From Bacteroidota bacterium (lineage in GTDB: Bacteria; Bacteroidota; Bacteroidia; J057): DNA of 6,744 bases. How positions within the stretch are numbered: the stretch's first letter is position 1; every line of letters begins with the position of its first letter. Location: positions 1 to 6,744 of the forward strand of contig RDXT01000657.1 in assembly GCA_004292985.1 (NCBI GenBank), in the 5' to 3' direction. The position numbers and the translations under genes were made by a program. The notes below the pieces were generated by a model. It ran no database searches and was not told where the DNA came from. It saw only the letters and a list, made by a program, of their open reading frames with translations. Positions 1-6,303 of the stretch are shown here, one piece after another.

Positions 1-285
1 GGCTTCTACGGTGTTGTCGGCCACCGGCAGTGCAGCCAGCCAGCCGGAAAGGATCTGCCCGTTGCTGGCATCGAGTGCTGCAACCCGGCCCACACTTTGG
101 CCGCCAATCTGCGTAAACGCTCCCCCTGCATAGAGAACACCCCCTGAGAGCAGAAGTGCATTTACGGTAGAGTTGGGAGAAGGATTAAACGCAATATCCA
201 CGGTTTTATCTGCCAGGATGTGCGCCAGACGGGATATGCTCTGCCCGCCAACCGTAGTGAAGGAACCTCCCAGGTACCAGCCTCC
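1..285 (-). repeat. 193-codon four-blade module, copy 3, cut by window edge
   Basis: This covers residues 480-574, with blades a (GGWYLGGSFTTVGGQ) and b (LYAGGAFTQIGGQ) before the left edge. The GGWY tryptophan falls at residue 482, exactly 193 after residue 289 and 386 after residue 96. Confidence 0.75.
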
Positions 286-1722
286 GTTTCCATCCGGAAT
301 CACGGCATAAACGGTAGAGTTGGTAGCCGGGAAGTTCACATCGGGCACATCTGAGTTGCTGGTGCTGACCAGACCTGCATATGGAGCATAATATCCGCCT
401 TCGCTGAAGCCACCTCCCAGATACACAAGGCCATTGCCGATATCCATTGAATACACGGTACTGTTAAGCGACATGGTAGGCCGCAGAGCACCTGTAGCGG
501 CAGAAACTTTGCCAAAATAGCGCTGACGTTTCCCGCCCAGACTGGTAAAGGAGCCACCCAGAAACACCAGGCTGTCGTCCCGGAAAATGCTGTACACCGA
601 AGAGGAGGGTTGCGGCTGCCAGCTATTCTGCACCGTATTATTGCTCAGGTCAATCACTGCCGCATAGGGAATGCCCTGCCCGCCGATCTGGGTAAATCCA
701 CCCCCGACATAGAGCAGGTTGCCCGACTTGTGCATCGCATAGATCACCCCATTGGGATCCGGGTTAAAGGCAGGATCAACGCTGAAATCGCTCAGAATAT
801 GGGCAATGTTGCGCTGCTGCTGGCCATTTACGGTATTAAAACTGCCGCTGACATACCATCCGCCATTTCCATCGCTTATTACCCGCTCCACAGTGCTGTT
901 AAACTCCGGAAAACGGTTGTCGGGAAAGTCGCTGGACTTGCCTACCAGGGCAGCCCTGCCGGAGTAGTGCCCGGCTTCGCTGAAGTTGCCTCCGAGATAC
1001 GCCTCATTCCCGGTAGCCAGAATGTCATACACGGTGGAGTTCACCGAAATATTGGAGATCAGCGAGTCTGCTACTGCATCCAGTTCGGCAAAGTAGCGCT
1101 GGTTTTTTCCGGCGATTCTGGTGAAACTCCCTCCTACATAGATCGAATTACCCGGGCCATAGGCCAGTGAATATACGGCTCCGTTGGGATTGGGCTGCCA
1201 ACTGCCTGCCTGCCCGGCGCTGGAGAGCCTCAGCTGGGCTGCATACGGTATCGCCTGCCCGGCAATTTCGGTAAAGCTGCCGCCTACATACAGGGAGTCC
1301 GCTCTCCGGAGCAGGGTATATACAGTAGAGTTGGGATTGGGGTTAAAGTTGGGGTCCACGCTCTTGTCCGGGAGTATGTGAGCCAGATAACGGAGCGTCT
1401 GTCCATTCACCTGCGAAAAACTTCCGCCAAGATACCATCCACCTGCACCATCCGGCTCTATATCGTTGATCTCTCCGTTGGTCATCGGGAAACCGGAGTC
1501 CGGAAAGTCATTGGTCGGGCTGGTCAGGGCCACACGGCTCGAATAATAGCCTGCTTCGTAGAAGTTCCCTCCAACAAATGTGGAGTCTCCCCGGCGCAAA
1601 AGGCTGTAAATGGTTCCATTGGTCGAAATACGCTGCTTAATGAGTTCCTGCGCTTGCACAAGGGGCATCAGTGTCAGCCACAAAGCAAGAGCAAACAAAC
1701 CTGATAGGGTACGCTTTCTCAT
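1..1722 (-). CDS. Secreted delta-60/DUF5122-type beta-propeller repeat protein, 3' end missing
   Basis: The frame is open for 574 codons from ATG at 1722 to the left edge, so the C-terminus is not visible. Residues 1-24 form a signal peptide: MRKR, a hydrophobic stretch, then LVQA before QEL, so the protein is exported. The rest is at least 11 blades of about 48 residues. Each has an NSTVY-like strand, then a [LI]YVGGSFT-like strand, then G-G-Q/K. GG pairs fall near residues 51, 99, 147, 198, 244, 292 and onward. DP.FNPNPN segments between blades match the delta-60/DUF5122 propeller pattern as I know it. Four blade types (a-d) recur in order with a 193-residue period. No enzymatic motif is visible, and the role is unknown, perhaps surface binding or adhesion. 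A type IX secretion C-terminal domain would lie outside the window. The gene is 130 bases downstream of the oxidase cluster, and a functional link is not evident. Confidence 0.85.
   Translation of the reverse strand, partial: MRKRTLSGLFALALWLTLMPLVQAQELIKQRISTNGTIYSLLRRGDSTFVGGNFYEAGYYSSRVALTSPTNDFPDSGFPMTNGEINDIEPDGAGGWYLGGSFSQVNGQTLRYLAHILPDKSVDPNFNPNPNSTVYTLLRRADSLYVGGSFTEIAGQAIPYAAQLRLSSAGQAGSWQPNPNGAVYSLAYGPGNSIYVGGSFTRIAGKNQRYFAELDAVADSLISNISVNSTVYDILATGNEAYLGGNFSEAGHYSGRAALVGKSSDFPDNRFPEFNSTVERVISDGNGGWYVSGSFNTVNGQQQRNIAHILSDFSVDPAFNPDPNGVIYAMHKSGNLLYVGGGFTQIGGQGIPYAAVIDLSNNTVQNSWQPQPSSSVYSIFRDDSLVFLGGSFTSLGGKRQRYFGKVSAATGALRPTMSLNSTVYSMDIGNGLVYLGGGFSEGGYYAPYAGLVSTSNSDVPDVNFPATNSTVYAVIPDGNGGWYLGGSFTTVGGQSISRLAHILADKTVDIAFNPSPNSTVNALLLSGGVLYAGGAFTQIGGQSVGRVAALDASNGQILSGWLAALPVADNTVEA
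286..864 (-). repeat. 193-codon four-blade module, copy 2
   Basis: This covers residues 287-479 and has the same a-b-c-d order as copy 1 (GGWYVSGSF, LYVGGGFTQIGGQ, VFLGGSFTSLGGK, VYLGGGFSEGGYY). It has the same total length as copy 1, with one single-residue deletion and one single-residue insertion that compensate. By eye, about half the residues match copy 1; the first 57 aligned positions share 33. Confidence 0.8.
865..1443 (-). repeat. 193-codon four-blade module, copy 1
   Basis: This covers residues 94-286 of the propeller protein. It holds blade types a (GGWYLGGSF), b (LYVGGSFTEIAGQ), c (IYVGGSFTRIAGK) and d (AYLGGNFSEAGHY), with GG spacings of 48, 51, 46 and 48 residues. A d-type blade also precedes it at residues 49-60, so the array starts out of phase with this definition. 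Confidence 0.8.
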
Positions 1723-1852
1723 AAGGTGTAAAGAATTAAAAGGGTAATTTGAGTTGCTACATGAATATATAGCGACGTAAGTGCACGCTTAATTGCATAC
1801 GTACGCAGCTTATTTCATTTCTCGAACTATCCTGATGACTTTTATCACCCCC
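1723..1852. other. Intergenic gap between oxidase cluster and propeller gene
   Basis: This 130-base AT-rich gap should hold the promoter of the propeller gene if that gene is transcribed separately. I found no good TAnnTTTG element on the minus strand and no stem followed by a T-run that would make a convincing terminator. The only structure noted is an imperfect 14-base palindrome at 1794-1807 (TGCATACGTACGCA, one mismatched pair), of unknown meaning. Confidence 0.4.
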
Positions 1853-2116
1853 TCAGGCCCTGCCTTGCGCAGCAGCCTCCCGCTGGTTCTGGCGGTGTTT
1901 CCACCAGAGCAGCCCCCCGACAATCAGTGGCAAAAATACAGGCAGCGCCAGCAGGTACAATACGCCCGCATTCAACGTGGCGCCGACACTGAGGTTTCCA
2001 TCGCTGCTTTCTGTGCCTGCCGCAGCCTTACATTGCGAGCATTGCGCCCACACCTGGCCGGCAGTTGTGATGCAAAAGAGAAACAGAGCGGCAGCATAGA
2101 TCGCAATCTTTCTCAT
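1853..2116 (-). CDS. Small exported membrane protein with a CSQC motif, in oxidase cluster
   Basis: This 87-residue protein has an N-terminal signal peptide (MRKIAIY, hydrophobic core, cleavage likely after VWA at residue 24). Directly behind the predicted cleavage site is a CSQCK motif with Cys26 and Cys29. A polar segment (30-46) follows, then one membrane helix (about 50-71) and a basic, probably cytoplasmic tail beginning WWKHRQ. The CxxC pair would therefore face the periplasm. Small proteins of this shape with a QC.xCK start are, from memory, common beside oxidase genes in Bacteroidota. No function is established that I know of. A CxxC pair could bind copper or act as a thiol redox pair, which is inference; there is no CxxCH, so it is not a c-type cytochrome site. 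It follows the DUF420 gene by 6 bases, so co-transcription is very likely. Confidence 0.8.
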   Translation of the reverse strand: MRKIAIYAAALFLFCITTAGQVWAQCSQCKAAAGTESSDGNLSVGATLNAGVLYLLALPVFLPLIVGGLLWWKHRQNQREAAAQGRA

Positions 2117-2122
2117 AGCGGT

Positions 2123-2668
2123 TTAATAACAGGGTGAAATGAACAGATATACAAGTACGCCGGTAACGGCGACGTAGAGCCAGAGCGGGAAGGTGATCCG
2201 GGCCAGCTTTTTGTGCTTCTCATAGCGGCCACTCAGCGAGTGGTAGATCGAAAAGGTCGCCAGCGGCACAATGCTCACCGACAGCACAATGTGCGACACC
2301 AGCAAGGCCAGATACAGGCCTCTCGGCACCGGGCTTAGCTCACACCAGCGGGTTTCTTCTGCCGAAAGGTGGTAGGTTACATAGACCAGCAAAAACAGCG
2401 CGGAAAGGATGTATGCAGAGAGCATCGCGATCCGGTGAAGGCGTTGCTGCTTCCGGCGGATCAGCACATAGCCAGTAACGAGCAGCACAGACACCGCAGA
2501 GTTGATAAAGGCATTGATCAGCGGGAGTATCTTCGTATCGAAGGGAAGCTGTGGCGGCGGGAAAAGGCCCGGCGTAATAAGAATCGCCACCACTACCGGA
2601 ATAATAATAGACACCGCCCAGATGTAGGGGGTATAATTGCGGGAAGGTATATTACTCAGCTCTGACAT
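2123..2668 (-). CDS. DUF420 membrane protein, CtaM/YozB-like oxidase assembly factor
   Basis: This 181-residue protein has five predicted membrane helices (about 14-34, 46-70, 79-100, 114-139 and 160-178). It matches the DUF420 family by the LPLINAFINS segment at the second helix, by LHR (His78), YH (His100), SHIVLS (His126) and HKKLARITFPLWLYVAVTG (His152), and by length. The spaced histidines near membrane ends would suit heme or metal binding, but that is inference. The Gram-positive DUF420 member CtaM is known to be required for function of an aa3-type oxidase in Staphylococcus, and its position here right after the SCO-like gene supports a similar assembly role. Start ATG at 2668 is 23 bases after the SCO-like stop. 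Two cysteines (Cys109 and Cys180) lie outside the helices; I cannot say whether they are conserved. Confidence 0.85.
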   Translation of the reverse strand: MSELSNIPSRNYTPYIWAVSIIIPVVVAILITPGLFPPPQLPFDTKILPLINAFINSAVSVLLVTGYVLIRRKQQRLHRIAMLSAYILSALFLLVYVTYHLSAEETRWCELSPVPRGLYLALLVSHIVLSVSIVPLATFSIYHSLSGRYEKHKKLARITFPLWLYVAVTGVLVYLFISPCY

Positions 2669-2691
2669 ACCTGCTTAACTAAACGGATGAA

Positions 2692-3366
2692 TTAAGGTTT
2701 TCTCCGGCCAATATCTTCCGGGTATTCCAGGATCACAAAGGAGCGGAAATCTTCCGAAAACTTCTTGATCGAGCCAAAGTCGAGCGCAGCGTAATATTTT
2801 CTAACCCAGCCTTCTTTGTCTGCCAGGGCAATGCTGTCGCTGCGGTGGGGAATGTTATCGAGGGTCTTACCCGCAAACTCCGGAAGCCGGAGGCTTTCGC
2901 CGATCGAAAGGAGCGTCGGGGCATCGGCGGTGACGACCATCCAGCGACGGCTGTCCACCCCCCGGTTTTCAGCAAATGCCTTGAGCGCACTCAGGCTGTC
3001 GCCCCCGGTGCTGATCGAAATAAGACGGATCCCATCGTATTTCTCCCACTCCAGGTTGTCGTAAAAACTTTTGAGGTGAAACTGCGCAATTTTCAGCGCA
3101 AGGGTATCCTGAAGCGAAAACAGATGGTAATAGCAGATTTTTCCACTCAGATCCGCATTCGTCAGGGTGTCTCCGTCCAGCGTTACAAACTGAAAAGCAG
3201 GCATCCGGCGCTTGACCGAATCCCCGCTTTCTGTTACCGTATAGGCATATGGAAACGGTTTAAATATCGGGTGGGTAAAGGTTCTTGCTCCGAAATAAAA
3301 GGCCAGCGGAGCGATAAATAACAGGATGATAACTACTTTACCCCAGTTTCCAATTGTCGTTGTCAT
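2692..3366 (-). CDS. SCO1/SenC-like thioredoxin-fold protein lacking the CxxxCP copper motif
   Basis: This is a 224-residue protein with an N-terminal membrane anchor (about 10-26) and a periplasmic thioredoxin-like domain. Family features are MPAFQFVTLDGDTLTNADLSGK (55-76, given as the lead-in to the first core strand), RRWMVVTAD (140-148), and PHRSDSIALADKEGWVRKYY (173-192), which carries the expected distal histidine as His174. Real SCO proteins bind copper through CxxxCP after the FFFT strand plus that histidine. Here the aligned stretch reads HLFSLQDTLALKI (81-93), with Gln86 and Ala90 in the two cysteine positions. The only cysteine is Cys78, eight residues too early. The reading frame is intact across the region, so this is not a frameshift. 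It lies 2 bases after the subunit IV gene. It may be a structural or regulatory SCO paralogue, or a chaperone using other ligands; copper delivery by the usual route looks unlikely. Confidence 0.82.
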   Translation of the reverse strand: MTTTIGNWGKVVIILLFIAPLAFYFGARTFTHPIFKPFPYAYTVTESGDSVKRRMPAFQFVTLDGDTLTNADLSGKICYYHLFSLQDTLALKIAQFHLKSFYDNLEWEKYDGIRLISISTGGDSLSALKAFAENRGVDSRRWMVVTADAPTLLSIGESLRLPEFAGKTLDNIPHRSDSIALADKEGWVRKYYAALDFGSIKKFSEDFRSFVILEYPEDIGRRKP

Positions 3367-3368
3367 GT

Positions 3369-3749
3369 TTAAGCAATAGAGCTTTCTACATGATTAACAG
3401 ACCGGACAGACATTTGTTTGGTGCTTTTGCCATAATAACCGCCTTCGGAGAGCAGGCCGATAATCAGCCAGATGATAAACAGGAAGGGCAGCACGATGGT
3501 AAAGGCCAGGCGGCGGACTTCATGCTTCAGGTGCATAAAATAAGCCACAATATAAAAGGCTTTAAAAATGGTCAGAACCACAAAAGTCACCAGCACCAGC
3601 AGGCGCACAGTTTCTTCGCTCAGGCCTGTCCATCCGGGAATAGAACCTTTGATGCCCGCCAGGAGGAATTCAAATGCAGTAAGACCTGCCAGAATGCCGG
3701 TGGTGCGGAATATTTCTTTTCTTGCTTCAGCGCCGTCGTTTGTTGCCAT
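3369..3749 (-). CDS. Cytochrome c oxidase subunit IV, CyoD/COX4-prokaryotic type
   Basis: This is a 126-residue protein with three membrane helices (about 15-33, 49-69 and 78-100). It carries the family signature AYFMHLKHE (residues 69-77) at the end of helix 2, where a short loop turns into helix 3. The family is a small non-catalytic subunit that helps assemble or stabilise the oxidase core. I chose ATG at 3749 (MATNDGAEARKE): a longer frame opens at 3830 but its extra 27 residues are polar, unlike the family, and would overlap the 3' end of the preceding subunit III gene. With the chosen start the gene sits 31 bases after that gene and 2 bases before the SCO-like start. Confidence 0.88.
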   Translation of the reverse strand: MATNDGAEARKEIFRTTGILAGLTAFEFLLAGIKGSIPGWTGLSEETVRLLVLVTFVVLTIFKAFYIVAYFMHLKHEVRRLAFTIVLPFLFIIWLIIGLLSEGGYYGKSTKQMSVRSVNHVESSIA

Positions 3750-3780
3750 AACCGTTGTAGATTGAAGGTGCCTTGAAAAA

Positions 3781-4659
3781 TCAGACCAGATAGAAAAATG
3801 TAAATACGAATACCCAGACGAGGTCCACAAAGTGCCAGTAAAGGCCGATCTTTTCTGTCATCTCATAGTGTCCGCGCCGTTCGTAGGTGCCTTTGTTCAC
3901 ATTCACCTGCAAAATAATCAGCAACAATACGCCGGAAGCTACGTGCGTGCCGTGGAAACCGGTTACAAAGAAGAAAAGGTCAGCGAAAGCGGGGGGGCCG
4001 TACTCATTTGCGCGGAGGTTGGCACCACCTTCTGTATGCTCTGCATTGGCAATCAGCTTTTGTGCAACGGCCTTGTTCTGGATTGGCACACCGCTGGTCA
4101 GACGCAGTTCCACTACTTCACCGGCAGCATCTTTCACCGGAAATACCTTAACGGCTGCACCCTGCTTCACACCGGGAACATTCATCCCATCGAGTGCGCC
4201 CGCTTCGAGCATGTAGGCTCCGTGATGTGAACCTTCGATGAAGTGATACCACTCATATGCCTGGCAGGAAAGGAAAGCAATACCGCCGACAATGGTATAA
4301 GCGACCCACTTGGAGACTTCGCGCTGCGACTTGCGGTGGCCTGCTTCTACGGCAAGTACCATCGTCACGCTCGAAAGGATCAGGATGAATGTCATCAGAC
4401 CCACGAACACCAGCGGTGCTTCAATGTGAAACACATCGTACAAAATGGGCGTATGGGTAAATACCTTCTCCGGGTTAGCCCAGGAAAAGCCTTCTGCGAC
4501 GGTACGAACGCGCAGTGAGCCATAGGTAATGAGCAGAGCAGAAAACGTGAAAGCGTCTGATACGAGGAAAAACCACATCATCAGCTTCCCGTAGCTGGCA
4601 TTAAACGCCGGGCGTTCGCCTTCGACGAGTGCTTTGGGATCTACCGATACGTCGGACAT
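3781..4659 (-). CDS. Cytochrome c oxidase subunit III, long form with extra loop
   Basis: This is a 292-residue heme-copper oxidase subunit III. Predicted helices are at about 25-47, 80-104, 118-138, 225-252 and 270-292. Family motifs are QAYEWYHF (133-140), FFFVTGFHGTHVASG (229-243) and GLYWHFVDLVWVFVF (272-286). EW in the first motif corresponds to the conserved glutamate region of helix III. Subunit III is non-catalytic; it stabilises subunit I and proton uptake. Between the EW motif and the FFFVTG helix lies an unusually long hydrophilic stretch (about 143-222), where many relatives have only some 20-30 residues. This second subunit III gene is separated from the first by 112 bases containing a probable promoter, and is followed closely by subunit IV. 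Confidence 0.92.
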   Translation of the reverse strand: MSDVSVDPKALVEGERPAFNASYGKLMMWFFLVSDAFTFSALLITYGSLRVRTVAEGFSWANPEKVFTHTPILYDVFHIEAPLVFVGLMTFILILSSVTMVLAVEAGHRKSQREVSKWVAYTIVGGIAFLSCQAYEWYHFIEGSHHGAYMLEAGALDGMNVPGVKQGAAVKVFPVKDAAGEVVELRLTSGVPIQNKAVAQKLIANAEHTEGGANLRANEYGPPAFADLFFFVTGFHGTHVASGVLLLIILQVNVNKGTYERRGHYEMTEKIGLYWHFVDLVWVFVFTFFYLV

Positions 4660-4689
4660 GAAGGATCAGGTTGAATGGTAAATATGAGG

Positions 4690-4719
4690 CAAAAATAAGA
4701 ATTCTCTTTCCAGTTGCAA
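4690..4719 (-). promoter_or_regulatory. Predicted Bacteroidota-type promoter upstream of long subunit III gene
   Basis: Read on the minus strand, TTG at 4719-4717 is followed after 19 bases by TATTTTTG at 4697-4690. The latter matches the Bacteroidota -7 consensus TAnnTTTG exactly, and the TTG fits the -33 element. Transcription would start roughly 25 bases before the ATG at 4659. It lies in the only gap above 31 bases within the oxidase cluster. A perfect 10-base palindrome (AGTTGCAACT, 4712-4721) overlaps the -33 element and could be an operator, though such short palindromes also arise by chance. Confidence 0.5.
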
Positions 4720-4771
4720 CTTTTCTCTGCGTTAAAAAACCGTAGCTTCTTACGTGTTTCTTAATCAGGGC

Positions 4772-5374
4772 TTAGCGCTGGGTAAATTTCAGGAAAATGA
4801 ACAGATATATCCAGAGCAATCCCAGAAAATGCCAGAAGATTGCGGTCAGTTCGTAGGTGAGTTGCTTGCGTCCGGGCCGGAAGCGGTTCATCGCCGTGTT
4901 GGCCATTGCTGTCAGCAGCACGATCAGCGCTGCGACGATGTGCAGGCCGTGCAGACCCGTAAAAATGTAAAAGAACGACACGGCATTGTCTAAGCGGCGG
5001 CGGTCCACCATTGGAAGACCACTTGCTACCATCTGGTTCCAGCCGTTAAACTGCCCGTACAAAAACACAAGTCCCAGGACAAAGGTCAGGATCAGGCCTG
5101 CAATGGCTTTTTGTGAATCGTTGCGGCGCGCAGCCCATACGGCAAACTGCATAGTGACACTGCTTCCCAGGATCACCGCCAGGTTGGTCCAGAGGATAGG
5201 CGGCAAGTCAAAAATGATCTGCTGCTCCGGTTTCAGAAAACCCCGCTGCACAATATATGCACTCGTCAGACCCCCAAAAATCATGATGACGGTGAGGATA
5301 AACAGCCAGAGGGCAAATTTATGCGGATGGATGATGTAGTTACGTTGGTCCATTTCCCAGGATAGAGAACTCAT
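4772..5374 (-). CDS. Cytochrome c oxidase subunit III, short five-helix form
   Basis: This is a 200-residue heme-copper oxidase subunit III with five predicted helices (about 19-42, 58-81, 88-107, 130-157 and 173-196). Motifs are FYIFTGLHGLHIVAAL (135-150) and IFWHFLGLLWIYLFIF (179-194), the same two signature helices as in the neighbouring long paralogue. The third helix ends in YGQFNGWNQM, so the EW pair seen in the long form is not present. Two adjacent, divergent subunit III genes are, as far as I recall, a usual arrangement in Bacteroidota oxidase clusters. ATG at 5374 lies 18 bases after the ctaB stop. An in-frame ATG at residue 8 is possible but gives no better context. Confidence 0.92.
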   Translation of the reverse strand: MSSLSWEMDQRNYIIHPHKFALWLFILTVIMIFGGLTSAYIVQRGFLKPEQQIIFDLPPILWTNLAVILGSSVTMQFAVWAARRNDSQKAIAGLILTFVLGLVFLYGQFNGWNQMVASGLPMVDRRRLDNAVSFFYIFTGLHGLHIVAALIVLLTAMANTAMNRFRPGRKQLTYELTAIFWHFLGLLWIYLFIFLKFTQR

Positions 5375-5392
5375 TGCAAAAAGCGATGTTAA

Positions 5393-6289
5393 TTAAGTAA
5401 ACAGCAATACAAGCTGGCTCAGGGGCAGATAGATAAAGGATGCAAACATCACCTGACGCGCAAAACGGTTGTCCATCGTGCGGAAAAGCCGGAAAGCAGG
5501 CCAGGTAAACATCATCCCCAGCAGCATCAGCAGGCCCATACCCCATACATTCACCATCCCGGCCTGATAAGGGAAAAATGAAAGGGGAATCAGCGAAAAA
5601 GCATATACCAGGATCATGCGGGCGCTGAAAGTGCCACGCCCTTCGTCCGTAGGCAGCATCCGGAAGCCCGCCAGACGATAGTCCTCGTCGAGCTGCCAGG
5701 CGATGGCCCAGAAGTGCGGAAATTGCCAGAAAAACTGAAAGGCAAACAGGATCAGGCCGCCATTGTCAATGCTGCCCGTAAAAGCTACCCAGCCGATCAG
5801 CGGAGGAAGGGCACCAGGGATGGCGCCCACCAGCACACAAAACGGCGAAATACGCTTCATCGGCGTATATACAAAGGCATAGAGCAGCATACTGATAATG
5901 CCCAGCAGGGCAGTCGGCAGGTTAAAGCTCCCCAGGATCGAAGTCCCGGCAATCATCAGAAGCATCGCATATACCAGCGCTTCTTTGGTGCTCACACGGC
6001 CCGTAGGCATGGGCCGGGTTGCGGTGCGCTTCATCACCAGGTCATGCTCTTTTTCAAATACCTGGTTCAGTACATTCGATGCGCCGGTGACCAGCATTCC
6101 CCCCAGTCCTACCAGCAGCAGGTCCCAGAAACGAACCTCGCGGCCCGCTGCCACTGCATATCCGAAGATCGCCGTAAGAGATACCAGCATCGAAAGCCGG
6201 TGCTTCAGCAGTTCTGCCAGAGCGCGCACTTTCGCCAGGAAGAGATTTTCACTCCCTGAACTGACTTTTTCGCTGTTGTTTACGGCCAT
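5393..6289 (-). CDS. ctaB: Protoheme IX farnesyltransferase (heme O synthase)
   Basis: This 298-residue UbiA-family prenyltransferase transfers a farnesyl group from farnesyl diphosphate to the vinyl group of heme B, giving heme O in the membrane. The first aspartate-rich prenyl-diphosphate site is seen as SNVLNQVFEKEHDLVMKRT (residues 71-89) followed by RPMPTGR (92-98). The CtaB-specific YTPMKRISP and GAIPGALPPLIGW segments and QFPHFWAIAWQLDEDY follow, then GFRMLP. About eight or nine membrane helices fill the rest. Length and order of motifs are normal for the family and nothing is missing. It begins 14 bases after the ctaA stop, so heme O made here is handed to the next enzyme of the same operon. 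Confidence 0.96.
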   Translation of the reverse strand: MAVNNSEKVSSGSENLFLAKVRALAELLKHRLSMLVSLTAIFGYAVAAGREVRFWDLLLVGLGGMLVTGASNVLNQVFEKEHDLVMKRTATRPMPTGRVSTKEALVYAMLLMIAGTSILGSFNLPTALLGIISMLLYAFVYTPMKRISPFCVLVGAIPGALPPLIGWVAFTGSIDNGGLILFAFQFFWQFPHFWAIAWQLDEDYRLAGFRMLPTDEGRGTFSARMILVYAFSLIPLSFFPYQAGMVNVWGMGLLMLLGMMFTWPAFRLFRTMDNRFARQVMFASFIYLPLSQLVLLFT

Positions 6290-6303
6290 CTTCTGCGCTT
6301 CAG

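Noticed and set aside
610..1170. Plus-strand open frame of 186 codons opposite the propeller gene
   Set aside because: It is the antisense shadow of the repeat protein: it shows the repeat pattern only because the opposite strand does, and has no recognisable family features.
1794..1807. Imperfect palindrome TGCATACGTACGCA as an operator or terminator before the propeller gene
   Set aside because: One mismatched pair, no T-run, no nearby promoter element; too weak to annotate as a site.
3057..3170. A frameshift that would explain the missing CxxxCP in the SCO-like gene
   Set aside because: The frame reads through without interruption and matches the family on both sides at the expected spacing, so substitution is the better explanation.
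3750..3830. 27-codon upstream extension of the subunit IV frame, starting at 3830
   Set aside because: It overlaps the preceding subunit III gene, is unlike the family N-terminus, and ATG at 3749 gives a normal-length protein just after that gene.
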